The notes under the pieces were generated by a model that saw only the letters and a program-made list of their open reading frames with translations, was not told where the DNA came from and did no database searches. Shown here piece after piece: positions 8,209-16,522 of a stretch of 64,000 nt of DNA. Origin of the DNA: Hasllibacter sp963833115 (GTDB lineage: Bacteria; Pseudomonadota; Alphaproteobacteria; Rhodobacterales; Rhodobacteraceae); assembly GCA_963833115.1 (NCBI GenBank), contig CAWHWS010000002.1:2108001-2172000 (forward strand). The letters are read 5' to 3'. The position numbers and the translations under genes are program-made. Numbering within the stretch: position 1 is the stretch's first letter; every line of letters starts with the position of its first letter.

Positions 8209-9456
8209 TCACGTGGCGTCACGTGTGGCATAGCTGGCCACCATCTCCAAGCCTGCTCCGACCGGCGCGCGCTCCCCGAACCGGACCGTTTCGATCCTCG
8301 GGACGCGCGCTCGACGATCGGCCGCCCTCGACGCGATCGGCCGCAGCGACGTTCGGAGCGGCTCCAGCGGAGCGTCGTCGCAGGAGGGCGTCGTCCCGGC
8401 CCCGTCGGCCGCCGCCATCGCCGCGGCCCGGAGGACCACCGCCGGCGCGGCGCTCCCCTCGGCCGCCGAGCGCGCCGCCTTCGCCGCGGGGTCCCGGGCG
8501 TCCATCATGGTCGTCTCGCCGGACGCCGCGCCGCCGGGGCCGCGGACCCCGTCGCGCGGGCCCCCGATCCAGACGCTCAAAGCCGCCGCGTCCAGGTTGC
8601 GCCGGTCGGCCCCCGCCGTCGCGGCCCGCGTCAGGGCCGAGGCCCAGAGCGGCCCCGACGATGCCCCCACCGCGTTCAGGAGCGCATCGGCCGCGGTCCG
8701 GCATATGCGCTCCGGCGGGCTCTCTTCGGGCAAGGCGCGCAGGGCCGCCTCGGCGGCGTTCCTGCCGAGCTCCATGGTGACGCCGTGATCGCCCTCCCCG
8801 ATCGCGCCGTCGAGCGCCATCACCGTGCGGGACGCGCCGGCCACATCGAGCGAGGTCGCGTACTCCCGGACCCAGCGATGCCCGATCTCGGCCCCGGCCT
8901 CCGCCAACCGGGCGAAGACGCGGCGCCACAGGATCAGGAGCTCCAACTGGGACGTTGCGCCGAGGCCGTTCATCGACGCCGCGACCCGGACCCCGCGCGG
9001 AAGTCCCAGCCCGCCCAGGATCGGGTCCAGCCGCCGATCGGCAACGGCGACGCCCGGCTCGCCGTGGAGGCCCATCCCGACCTCCATCTGGCCATCGGGC
9101 ACCTCGACGTTCGGCACCGCGGTCTGCGGCATCGAGCAGGCCGAGAGGGCGACGCCCATCGAGCACGTGGCGTCGTCGGCGGCCCGCGCGGCGGCGGTCA
9201 CGCCATCGAGGTCGCCGATGGCCGCGGCGTCGGCGAGGCCCCGGCCGAGATAGCCCGCGAAGGCCGGCTCGTGCTTCGATCCGCCGCCGATCACGATACC
9301 GACCTCGCCGTCGCGCGGGCCGTCGCGCGCCACGAGGGCGCGGCCGGTCGGGCCCTCGACCGTCAGCAGGTCCGGCCAGGCGGCGACGAATCCGTCGATG
9401 AGCTCCGGGGTGATCGCCTCGGGGGCGTTGATCAGCTTGCGGCTCAGGGTCGTGAT
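8209..9456 (-). pseudogene. Decayed DhaK/DhaL-type (triose/ketose) kinase
   Basis: This open frame is a patchwork of a dihydroxyacetone-kinase family protein. It starts with a DhaK N-terminus (SRKLINAPEAITPELIDGF, then IVIGGGSKHEPAFAGYLGRG), jumps straight to the late DhaK segment CSMGVALSACSMPQT and MEVGMGLHGEPG, and continues into a DhaL-like part beginning at GAIGEGDHGVTM, followed by DALLNAVGASSGPLW. About 100 residues in the middle of DhaK are missing, and the DhaL start and end do not match. The expected ATG at 9456-9454 reads ATC. It follows transporter remnants, so a small sugar-uptake operon has been eroded in place. Confidence 0.7.
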
Positions 9457-10008
9457 CCGTTGTTCGCCGGGCGTCTTTCGCGCCGGAGGACGCGGCGCGA
9501 CGGGCTGTCGAAGGAGATGGCGAGCACGACGACCAGGCCGCTGACGACGCTCTGCCAGCAGGGGGAGACGCCGGTCAGGACCATGACGTTCACGATGACG
9601 GCGATGATGGCGGCGCCCAGGATCGCGCCTCCGAAGAGGCCCGCCGTCCCGATGGCCCGCACGAGGCCGTTCGTCATTCCCAGGAGGGCGCCCAAGGCGA
9701 TGGCGAGGGCGATCGCGGCCCAGGGCGGAAACCCCGCCTGGACCACCGGCATGCCCGAGACCACGCCCGAGAGCCCGCCGATGGTTCCGAGCGACAGGTC
9801 GAGCTCCCCGAGCAGCATCAGCGAGGCCTGCCCGATGGTGATGAGCGTGACGAAAGCGAGGCCCCGCGACAGGACGATCAGGTCGTCGCCCGTCAGGAAA
9901 TACGGCGAGATCAGAGCCGAGACGACGCAGATCGCCGCGAGGCGGCGGCGGCCCCGGCGACCTGGTTCCGCACGATCCCGCCGCGCCGCGCCGTGTCGAG
10001 CCGCGTCA
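9444..10008 (-). pseudogene. Decayed sugar ABC transporter permease (RbsC type)
   Basis: The N-terminus, TRLDTARRGGIVRNQVAG, is in a different frame from the body, which begins at LAAICVVSALISPYFLTG. The shift falls in a GGC/GCC-rich run near 9938-9950. The body has the RbsC-like segments GELDLSLGTIGGLSGVVSG and TGVSPCWQSVVSGLVVVLA, but between TNGLV and GAILGAAII roughly 100 residues of the usual permease core are missing. It would have imported a sugar or polyol with the ATPase remnant upstream. Its stop overlaps the start region of the kinase remnant, so the original gene order is still visible. Confidence 0.72.
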
Positions 10009-10312
10009 GGCGTGAGCTGCCTCCTTTCTGAAGATGGCCGCGACGATCCGCTCCCGCGGCGCCTCGGAGGCGTCGAAGGGCTCGACGACGCGCCCCGCAG
10101 GCATCGCGACGATCCGCGTGGCGCAGGCGGTGAGCTCCTCCATCTCCGAGGAGACGATGCCGACGCCCTCGGAGGCGAGCGTGCGGGTGATGCGGTAGAT
10201 CTCGGCCTTGGTGCGGACGTCGATGCCCTTGGTGGGTCCGTCGGAGATCGGGATGCGCGGCCTGATCGCCATGGCCCGGCCGATGATCGCCTTCTCGCCG
10301 CCAGCCGTCTCG
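10006..10312 (-). pseudogene. Fragment of sugar ABC transporter ATPase (RbsA type)
   Basis: About 100 codons of the C-terminal half of a sugar-import ATPase remain. GGEKAIIGRAMAIRPR corresponds to the signature region, PISDGPTKGIDV stands where the family has LILDEPTRGIDV, and EGVGIVSSEMEEL matches the segment after Walker B. The Walker B glutamate is replaced (DGP for DEP) and the first ATPase domain is gone. At its upstream edge (about 10312) the sequence switches abruptly to an unrelated gene remnant on the other strand. It is non-functional on this evidence. Confidence 0.7.
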
Positions 10313-10317
10313 ATCCG

Positions 10318-10808
10318 CTCGACACGCCCCCGGGCGGGATCGTGGCGGCGGTGGGCGTGTCGTCGGACGTGCGCCTGTCGGATGGGGACGCGGCGCTGCG
10401 GATCGCCCTTCTCGGGAAGGGGCGGCGCGCCCTCGTGGACGTGACCGTGCCGCTCGAGGTCCGCCCCGGTGGCACGCGGCCCCCGCGCCGACCGGCCCCT
10501 TAGAGACGGTCCGTGTCGCCACCCTCTCGGCCGCGGCCGCCACCCGGATCGCGGACGCGCAGGCCAGGATACGGGCCCTGCGCGCCGACGTCACGGGCGG
10601 CGACGGCGTGCTCGCCATCGAGATCGTCGGCGGCTGCACGAGCGGCCCGGTGCCCGCCACCCTGGCGGCCAGCACCTGGCTGCGCACCGACCCGGAGGAC
10701 GGGTTCGTCCGGACCTCCCGCCGGGCCGATATCGCCCGGGCCCTCGCACCGGACGGGGCGGCCCCGCTGCTCTCCCGCCCGGCGCCGTGCGGAGGGCCCG
10801 GCCGATGA
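10318..10808 (+). pseudogene. Split hypothetical gene (two frames)
   Basis: Two adjacent reading frames look like parts of one former protein. The first (10318-10503) reads LDTPPGGIVAAVGVSSDVRL and onward to a TAG; the second, in another frame from 10503, reads ETVRVATLSAAAATRIADAQ and continues through LAIEIVGGCTSGPVPATLA to a stop at 10808. The composition and the alternating hydrophobic pattern look coding, and the join is continuous if one base is added or lost near 10495-10505. No start codon with a ribosome-binding site is evident. I do not recognise the family. It is placed in the decay zone between transporter and protease remnants. Confidence 0.4.
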
Positions 10809-11206
10809 GGGCCGCGATGCGCTCCCTGTGCCTCCCGCTCGCCCTCCCGCCGCAGGCGGCGGCCGCGGAGGGGATCCGGGACCGTGTCGATCGGGCCTAC
10901 GGAGCCGGCCTCGCCGGGGTCTCGGGCGTCCATGTCGGCGAGCACGACGAGCGCCAGCCCTACCCCGACGTCGCGATCACCTATGGGGCCCTGACGGCTA
11001 GTCCCGGCGGGAGCCTCGACGACGCGCTCTGGACGGGCGCGGAGACGGCGCTCTCGGCGGCCCTGGTCCGCGACGGGACGCCGGACCTTCCGGGCACGGC
11101 GCTCTTCGCCGGGCTCGACCGGGACGACCGGATCGGGGGCGCGCTGTCCCTGACCCATGATTTCGGCTCGGCGGACGTCGCGCCCGGCCCCCTGCGGCAA
11201 TTGTGA
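10805..11206 (+). CDS. Hypothetical secreted protein
   Basis: A 133-residue frame starting at ATG 10805, inside the end of the split gene upstream (4-base overlap, ATGA). The N-terminus (MRAAMRSLCLPLALPPQAAAAEG) looks like a short signal peptide with an AAA-E cleavage region. The rest is acidic with no cysteine pair and no motif I recognise; it includes YPDVAITYGA and PGTALFAGLDRDDRIGG. Its stop overlaps the start of the protease remnant. Because both neighbours are broken, this gene may be a remnant too, perhaps truncated at the 3' end. Confidence 0.4.
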   Translation: MRAAMRSLCLPLALPPQAAAAEGIRDRVDRAYGAGLAGVSGVHVGEHDERQPYPDVAITYGALTASPGGSLDDALWTGAETALSAALVRDGTPDLPGTALFAGLDRDDRIGGALSLTHDFGSADVAPGPLRQL

Positions 11207-12111
11207 TGGCGCGCGTTCGAACCCGCGTCGCCGCGACCGCCCTCCCGTGCGCCGCGATCCTCTCCGGCCTCTTCGACGCCCCGGCGGGGACCCGCGGGGT
11301 CTGGATGACCGACGGCTACGGCCGCATCCCGGACATCCGCGCACGGAGCGTGGCCGTCCATGACGTGACGAGGACGACCTGCGTCCGGTCCGGGCGGCTC
11401 GATCATGCCGGGCCCGTCCTTCGTCGCCGGGACATCCAGTCCACCGAGGGCGGCCGCGCCATGCGCTTGCGCGAGGCGGGGGCGGCGCACCCCGTCAGGG
11501 CCGGGCGCATCGCCACCTTGCCGGAGCGCTGCCTCACCGGCACCGCCGGCACGGCGCCCGAGGTCTTCGCCGCCTTCGCCGAGGCGATGGACGCGCATTA
11601 CGCCTTCTTCGATCTCCATGGCGTGGACTGGCCCGCGCGGGTGGACGCCGCGCGTCCCCGCGTCCTGCCCTCGGTGCCGGAGGGGGCGCTCTTCGACCCG
11701 ATGGCGGGGATACTGGGCGGTCCGGACGACGGGCACCTCGCCCTGCGCGGGCGGGTGGGCGGCCTGGACCGGATCGCCGCGCCCGGCCGCAGCCGCATGG
11801 CCCGCGCCGTGATGGAGGGGCGGCGGGCATGCAGGCCGCCCCCCGGGTTCCGCTTCCGGGACACCCACTGGAACGATCGGGTCCTGCGCGACGTGCCCGG
11901 CGGGCGGGGCACGATTGGCGCGGGCGGGCGGGCGGTACGGTTCGGCGAGGCGACCGGGGGCGCGTTCTCGGACGTGCTGGACCGGCCCCTGCCCGACGGG
12001 TGGAATCTGGACCTCTCGACCGAGGTCCATCTCGACGCGCGGCAACGCGGCCGCGAGCCACATCGCCGCCATGCCACCGTCGCGAAGGGATGCCGCATGC
12101 CGAACGCGTGA
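11206..12111 (+). pseudogene. S41 (C-terminal processing) peptidase without catalytic core
   Basis: The frame codes for about 300 residues. The N-terminal half matches secreted S41 peptidases: GVWMTDGYGRIPDI, then FAEAMDAHYAFFDLHGVDW and DDGHLAL. The C-terminal part matches the end of the same family: FGEATGGAFSDVLDRPLPDGW. The stretch that normally joins them, with the PDZ-like part, the GG-rich strand and the catalytic Ser and Lys, is absent, a loss of roughly 150 residues around 11770-11880. The frame stays open across the join, so the remnant may still be translated but should be inactive. The ATG at 11206 overlaps the previous stop. Confidence 0.65.
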
Positions 12112-12718
12112 CGGTCTTCGTCGGCTTGCCGCGGGGCTATCGCCGGCGGCATCACCTGGCGGACTTCGGATTACCAGTCGGCACGACGGACCCGCGTGCA
12201 TGGGCTGGAAGGCTCGGACGGCCGTTTGCACCGACCGGCCCATATCCACGCCGCTGCGGCCGTCGCCATCGGCGCCGAGCATCGCATCGGTCGAACAGGT
12301 CGCGCGTTCCCATAGGTTTTCCAACGCGACCATCCCGGCGGATGAAGGGATGGAACTATGCCGACGAGCGCATCGGCGCGATTATGGGGGTGGCCGGGGG
12401 TCGCGATGGCCCCCGAGACGCGCCGATGGCTCCACTGCAGGGGCGCGCGTGCTCGCCCCGCGCGGCGGGCCTCCGGTCGCCTGCCGCCACCGGCGATGAG
12501 GGCGCTCCTATGACCTTCCGGGTCCTGAGCGCCGAGACGTCGCACGAGACCGACACGTCCGCCGGACGGGGCTCCAGGCGGTCCGCGATCGCTCCTCGCC
12601 GGGTGGGCCGGCGGCGCCCTGGGCACGGTGGATCGCGCCTCGTTCGACGATGTTCAGAACGCGAGCCCGATCCAACCGCCCGGTGCCGTGCCGCGGTCCG
12701 GGCCGGGGCCCGGGGGCC
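12112..12718. other. Gene-free interval in the decay zone
   Basis: About 600 bases separate the S41 remnant from the holin gene. I see no frame with a plausible protein, no tRNA and no U-tract hairpin. GC content is slightly lower and more uneven than in flanking genes, as expected for eroded coding DNA, but no parent gene can be named. Confidence 0.5.
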
Positions 12719-13507
12719 TCATCCGGTGCCGGCCATGCCCCGCAGCTCGAGCACGAAGTCCCGGGGCGGCGCCGGTCGCGAGGCGGCGCCTGCGCCAGTG
12801 CCGCCGTCCGACGTCTCGACGACGTTCGCATCCCCGGTGATCACGGGGCCGTCGGCGATGATCGTGGTGTTGGGATCGTCCTCCTCCTCGTCCTCATCGC
12901 CGGGCCCGGTGCCGGCGCGCGCGGCGGGCTTCGTCAGCCGCCCCTTGCTGGCGTCGAGCAGGACCTTCTGGAAGCGCTCGATCTGCTGGGCCTTGTCCTT
13001 GGAGCCGGAGGACGAGCCGAACTCGAAGGCGAAGGCGTCCGACAGCATCTTGAGGAGCGCGCCCGCGATCGTCGTGACGAGGGCGAGGAGCGCGGGGTTC
13101 GGGTCGTCGGTCGTGCCGGCCTCGGTGGCCGCGGCGAAGACGCAGGCGATCAGGCCGAAGATCACGCCCAGGAGCATGATGTTGCCCCGGCCGAACCATC
13201 CCCCGCTGCCGGAGCGGAGCTGATACTGCCGGGCGTTCTCCCGGTCCTTCAGCTCGGATTCGTGGGTCTGCAGGTCGATCTCGGACAGGCGCAGGCGCAG
13301 CGCGTCGGCCTTCGCCGGGTCCTTGCGCAGGCTGGCGAGGATCTCGCGGGGCTCTGCATCCTTCGGCGTGCCGGCGACCGTGGCCGCGACCTGCACGATC
13401 TGCTCGGCGACCCGCTTGCCGTTCCGCCCGCCCAGGCGGGTGGCGAGGATGGGGAAGAACTCCGCCGCGATGGCGATGGCGGACGGGAGGAGCATCGGGA
13501 TTGCCAT
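12719..13507 (-). CDS. GTA/phage-type holin (3-TM holin family)
   Basis: A 262-residue protein resembling the three-helix holins associated with gene transfer agents. A hydrophobic N-terminus (MLLPSAIAIAAEFFPILATRLGG) is followed by a charged linker (about 60-100) rich in Arg/Glu/Asp, then two adjacent helices (GNIMLLGVIFGLIACVFAAA and NPALLALVTTIAGALLKML). The C-terminal 70 residues are acidic and Gly/Asp-rich. Holins make pores in the inner membrane so that the endolysin reaches the peptidoglycan. The muramidase gene lies three bases upstream in the same direction, a typical lysis pair. No capsid, tail or integrase gene is nearby. Confidence 0.75.
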   Translation of the reverse strand: MAIPMLLPSAIAIAAEFFPILATRLGGRNGKRVAEQIVQVAATVAGTPKDAEPREILASLRKDPAKADALRLRLSEIDLQTHESELKDRENARQYQLRSGSGGWFGRGNIMLLGVIFGLIACVFAAATEAGTTDDPNPALLALVTTIAGALLKMLSDAFAFEFGSSSGSKDKAQQIERFQKVLLDASKGRLTKPAARAGTGPGDEDEEEDDPNTTIIADGPVITGDANVVETSDGGTGAGAASRPAPPRDFVLELRGMAGTG

Positions 13508-13510
13508 GGC

Positions 13511-14350
13511 TCAGTCCTCCCCATGGAGGGCGAAGCGGTAGTCGCCGGTGAGCTGCAGCGCCTCGAGGGTCGCCGCGTCGGGATCGCCGGTGACCGGCAG
13601 GTCCATCTCCTTCTGGAACGCCTCGATCGCGGCGCGCGTCTTCGGCCCGATCCATCCGTCGGGCGCGAGGCCGGCCGAGACGGCGGCGTTGAGCGCGACC
13701 TGCAGTTGCGCCATGCGGTCGCGCTGCTCGTTGGCGAGGACCGCGCCCGGATCGGACGCCGCCAGGCGCGCGGCGGCGAAGGCCGAGGCGAGCTTGATGT
13801 CGTAGCGGTTCTGCCGGTACTCCGACCCGTTGTAATGGTGCGCGAAGACCGCCCATTCGTGGTCGCGGAGCGCCTTGGTCATCTTGGAGTTGGCGAGGAC
13901 GAACTCGCAGAACGCCATGAGCTGCTGGCGCTCGCCGGTCGCCATCGCGTTCACGAACTCCGTCACGTCGTCGAAGCCCGTGGCCTCGTGGTTGAACCCC
14001 ATGATCTGGAACATGCCCCAGGAGCAGCTTCGCAGCGCCGGGGACGGATCGTCCCCGCACAGCGCCAGCGCCGAGGTCAGGCGGTCGTACTCCCCGCGCC
14101 CGCCGCGGTAGTGCTTCTTGGTCCAGCGCGGGTAGCTGATCGTGGGCGCGTCGTCGGAGTACCGCCCATCGGTGAAGTCGTGGAACTTATGGCCCTCGAA
14201 TAGGATCACCGGCCAGTCGGTGTCGGGGATGAAGCCCCTGCCGCTCGACTCGACGGCCGTGACGGCCTCGACCACCTCGAGCGTGGTGCCGAGCTTGGCG
14301 GCGGCGTCGATCTTGTCGCGCCGCGTGACGATGTTGACGGGATAACCCAT
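13511..14350 (-). CDS. Endolysin: N-acetylmuramidase with peptidoglycan-binding domain
   Basis: A 279-residue muralytic enzyme. Residues about 15-185 form an N-acetylmuramidase domain (DUF3380 type): AVTAVESSGRGF with the probable catalytic Glu, ILFEGHKFHDFT, SCSWGMFQIMGFNHEATG and FAHHYNGSEY. Residues about 215-270 are a peptidoglycan-binding domain, LQVALNAAVSAGLAPDGWIG and IEAFQKEMDLPVTGDPDAAT. There is no signal peptide, so export should depend on the adjacent holin. I chose the ATG at 14350 because GAGAGG precedes it at a suitable distance; an upstream TTG at 14371 is possible. In Rhodobacter capsulatus a similar pair releases the gene transfer agent and lies apart from the structural cluster. 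Confidence 0.83.
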   Translation of the reverse strand: MGYPVNIVTRRDKIDAAAKLGTTLEVVEAVTAVESSGRGFIPDTDWPVILFEGHKFHDFTDGRYSDDAPTISYPRWTKKHYRGGRGEYDRLTSALALCGDDPSPALRSCSWGMFQIMGFNHEATGFDDVTEFVNAMATGERQQLMAFCEFVLANSKMTKALRDHEWAVFAHHYNGSEYRQNRYDIKLASAFAAARLAASDPGAVLANEQRDRMAQLQVALNAAVSAGLAPDGWIGPKTRAAIEAFQKEMDLPVTGDPDAATLEALQLTGDYRFALHGED

Positions 14351-14419
14351 GGCGAAAATCCTCTCGGTCAATTCCGAAAGGATGACGCGAGGTTACGCCG
14401 CGGGTAAAGTCCCGGAGGG

Positions 14420-14445
14420 CCGGGACGGCGCGGGCGCCGTCCCGG
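14420..14445 (-). terminator. Strong hairpin after tsf
   Basis: The perfect 11-bp arms CCGGGACGGCG and CGCCGTCCCGG with loop CGGG lie just after the tsf stop. A short downstream pyrimidine stretch follows but no true U-tract, so it may act as an mRNA 3'-end stabiliser or a weak terminator. Confidence 0.55.
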
Positions 14446-14451
14446 GGGCGG

Positions 14452-15333
14452 TCAGCCGTCGCCGCGGGCGGTCTTCGCGACCTCGGCGGCGAAGTCCTCC
14501 TGGGCCTTCTCGATGCCCTCGCCGACCTCGAGCCGGACGAAGCCGGTGATCGCGAGCCCCGCCTCCTCGGCGGCCTGGGCGACGGTCTTGTCGGGATCGA
14601 CGACGAAGGCCTGACCCTGGAGGGTGTTCTCGGCCAGGAACTTGCCCATGCGGCCGGCGATCATCTTATCGATGACCTGCTCGGGCTTGCCGCTCTCGCG
14701 CGCCTGCTCGGTCAGGACGCTCCGCTCGCGCTCGACGAAGGCGGGGTCGAGGGCGGCCTCGTCCAGGGCGGCCGGATTGGCGGCGGCGACGTGCATCGCG
14801 ACCTGGCGCGCGAAGTCGAGGTTCTCGCCCTTTACGGCCACGAGGACGCCGATCTTGCCCATGGTCGGGGTGACGGCGCCGTGCACGTAGGCGACGACGT
14901 TGTCGCCCTTGAGGCTCGCCATGCGGCGCACGGACATGTTCTCGCCGATGGTGGCGATCTTGTCGGTGATCATCGCGCCGACGGTCGTGCCGCCGACGGG
15001 CGCCTCGGACAGCGCCTCGACGGTGGAGACGGTCATCGCGGTCTCGGCGACCTTGGCGACGAGCTCCTGGAAGTCGGTGTTGCGGGCGACGAAATCGGTC
15101 TCGGAGTTGACCTCGACGACGACGCCATGACCCTTCTCCACCTTGACGGCGACGAGGCCCTCGGCGGCGGTGCGGCCGGACTTCTTGGCCGCCTTGGCGA
15201 GGCCCTTGGTGCGCAGCCAGTCCTGCGCGGCGGCCATGTCGCCATCCGTCTCGGTCAGGGCCTTCTTGGCGTCCATCATGCCCGCGCCGGTCGTGTCGCG
15301 GAGTTCCTTCACCTGAGCAGCCGTGACGGCCAT
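14452..15333 (-). CDS. tsf: Translation elongation factor Ts
   Basis: A 293-residue EF-Ts, the guanine nucleotide exchange factor for EF-Tu. The N-terminal UBA-like domain begins AVTAAQVKELRDTTGAGMMD and contains the invariant TGAGMMDCKKAL-type segment (here TGAGMMDAKKAL, Ala for Cys). The EF-Tu contact TDFVARN is at about residues 80-86, and the subdomain end GFVRLEVGEGIEK is normal. It follows rpsB on the minus strand after 60 bases, the universal rpsB-tsf order, so both probably share a promoter upstream of rpsB. Length and motifs are intact. Confidence 0.97.
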   Translation of the reverse strand: MAVTAAQVKELRDTTGAGMMDAKKALTETDGDMAAAQDWLRTKGLAKAAKKSGRTAAEGLVAVKVEKGHGVVVEVNSETDFVARNTDFQELVAKVAETAMTVSTVEALSEAPVGGTTVGAMITDKIATIGENMSVRRMASLKGDNVVAYVHGAVTPTMGKIGVLVAVKGENLDFARQVAMHVAAANPAALDEAALDPAFVERERSVLTEQARESGKPEQVIDKMIAGRMGKFLAENTLQGQAFVVDPDKTVAQAAEEAGLAITGFVRLEVGEGIEKAQEDFAAEVAKTARGDG

Positions 15334-15361
15334 GGTGTCACCTCATTTGAATGTGCACGTG

Positions 15362-15385
15362 GGCGCGGGGCCCCTGCCCCGCGCC
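15362..15385 (-). promoter_or_regulatory. Hairpin in the rpsB-tsf gap
   Basis: Nine-base arms GGCGCGGGG and CCCCGCGCC with a six-base loop sit between rpsB and tsf. No U-tract follows on the minus strand. It is probably a partial terminator or processing site that sets the ratio of tsf to rpsB message; that role is inferred. Confidence 0.4.
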
Positions 15386-15393
15386 GCGATCCT

Positions 15394-16332
15394 TCAGTCG
15401 ACCTTCTCGCCGGGCTCGGAGTTCTCCATGCCCTCGATCGGGCCGTCCTTCTGCACGGCCGAGTTGGCCGGCGCGGCGGCGGTGTCCGAGAGCGCCTCGT
15501 TCCCGGTGGCGCCCTGCGGATCCTGGGGCGCGCCCTTCGCGGCGAGGGCCGGCTCGGCGGCGGGCTCCTCGGCGGCGCCGGGATCGGCCTCGAGGTCCTC
15601 GGAGACCTCCTCCATCTCGCCGAGGTCGACGCCCGCGGCGCCGAGCTGCGCGCTCATCCCGTCGAGGGCGGCGCGGCTAGCCAGGTCGCAGTAGAGCGCG
15701 ATGGCGCGGGCGGCGTCGTCGTTGCCCGGGATGATGTAGTCGACGCCGTCGGGGGAGCAGTTCGTGTCGACGATGGCGACGACCGGGATGCCGAGCTTCT
15801 TGGCCTCCAGGATCGCCAGGTCCTCCTTCTTGACGTCGATGACGAAGAGGAGGTCGGGCACGCCGCCCATCTCGCGGATGCCGCCCAGCGAGGCCTGGAG
15901 CTTCTGCTGGTCGCGCTCCATGCCCAGGCGCTCCTTCTTGGTCAGGCCCTCGAAGCCCTGCTCCATCTGCTCGTCGATCTCGCGGAGGCGGTTGATCGAC
16001 TGGCTGACGGTCTTCCAGTTGGTGAGGGTGCCGCCGAGCCAGCGGTGGTTCATGTAGTACTGGGCGCAGCGCTCGGCGGCGTCGGCGATGGGCTGCGCCG
16101 CCTGCCGCTTGGTGCCGACGAAGAGGACGCGGCCGCCCTTGGCGACCGTCTCGCGGATGACCTGCAGCGCCTGGTCCAGCATCGGGACGGTCTGCGTCAG
16201 GTCGAGGATGTGGATACCGTTGCGCGCGCCGTAGATGTAATCGCCCATGCGGGGATTCCAGCGCTGCGTCTGGTGGCCGAAGTGCACGCCCGCTTCGAGA
16301 AGCTGGCGCATGGAGAACTCGGGAAGAGCCAT
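15394..16332 (-). CDS. rpsB: 30S ribosomal protein S2 with long acidic tail
   Basis: The S2 core occupies residues 1 to about 230: MALPEFSMRQLLEAGVHFGH, then WNPRMGDYIYGARNGIHI, LFVGTKRQA, MNHRWLGGTLTNW and IVDTNCSPDGVDYIIPGNDD. After it comes an extension of about 80 residues rich in Glu, Ala, Pro and Asp (EMEEVSEDLEADPGAAEEPA and onward), so the 312-residue protein is longer than the usual 240-260. Such tails occur in some alphaproteobacterial S2 proteins and are probably disordered. The gene starts a divergent region facing psuK and leads the rpsB-tsf unit. Confidence 0.97.
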   Translation of the reverse strand: MALPEFSMRQLLEAGVHFGHQTQRWNPRMGDYIYGARNGIHILDLTQTVPMLDQALQVIRETVAKGGRVLFVGTKRQAAQPIADAAERCAQYYMNHRWLGGTLTNWKTVSQSINRLREIDEQMEQGFEGLTKKERLGMERDQQKLQASLGGIREMGGVPDLLFVIDVKKEDLAILEAKKLGIPVVAIVDTNCSPDGVDYIIPGNDDAARAIALYCDLASRAALDGMSAQLGAAGVDLGEMEEVSEDLEADPGAAEEPAAEPALAAKGAPQDPQGATGNEALSDTAAAPANSAVQKDGPIEGMENSEPGEKVD

Positions 16333-16522
16333 GCCGTATTCCTTTTCCGGTTATGCCTGAGCGGGGAGACGGAACGGGCGTTCCGACCGGAGGACCCGTG
16401 GGGATGTCTCCCCCACGCGGCCCGAGCCCCGCCTGCGAAGTGGCGCCCCGGTAGCGGCCGGCGGACCCGGGCGCAAGGGCCGTCGCGCGAGGGCCGTTGC
16501 GCGCGCCGCGCGGGCCGCGCAC

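Noticed and set aside
11213..11226. GTTCGAAC reminiscent of a tRNA T-loop
   Set aside because: No acceptor or anticodon stems can be paired around it, and it is in the start of the S41 remnant.
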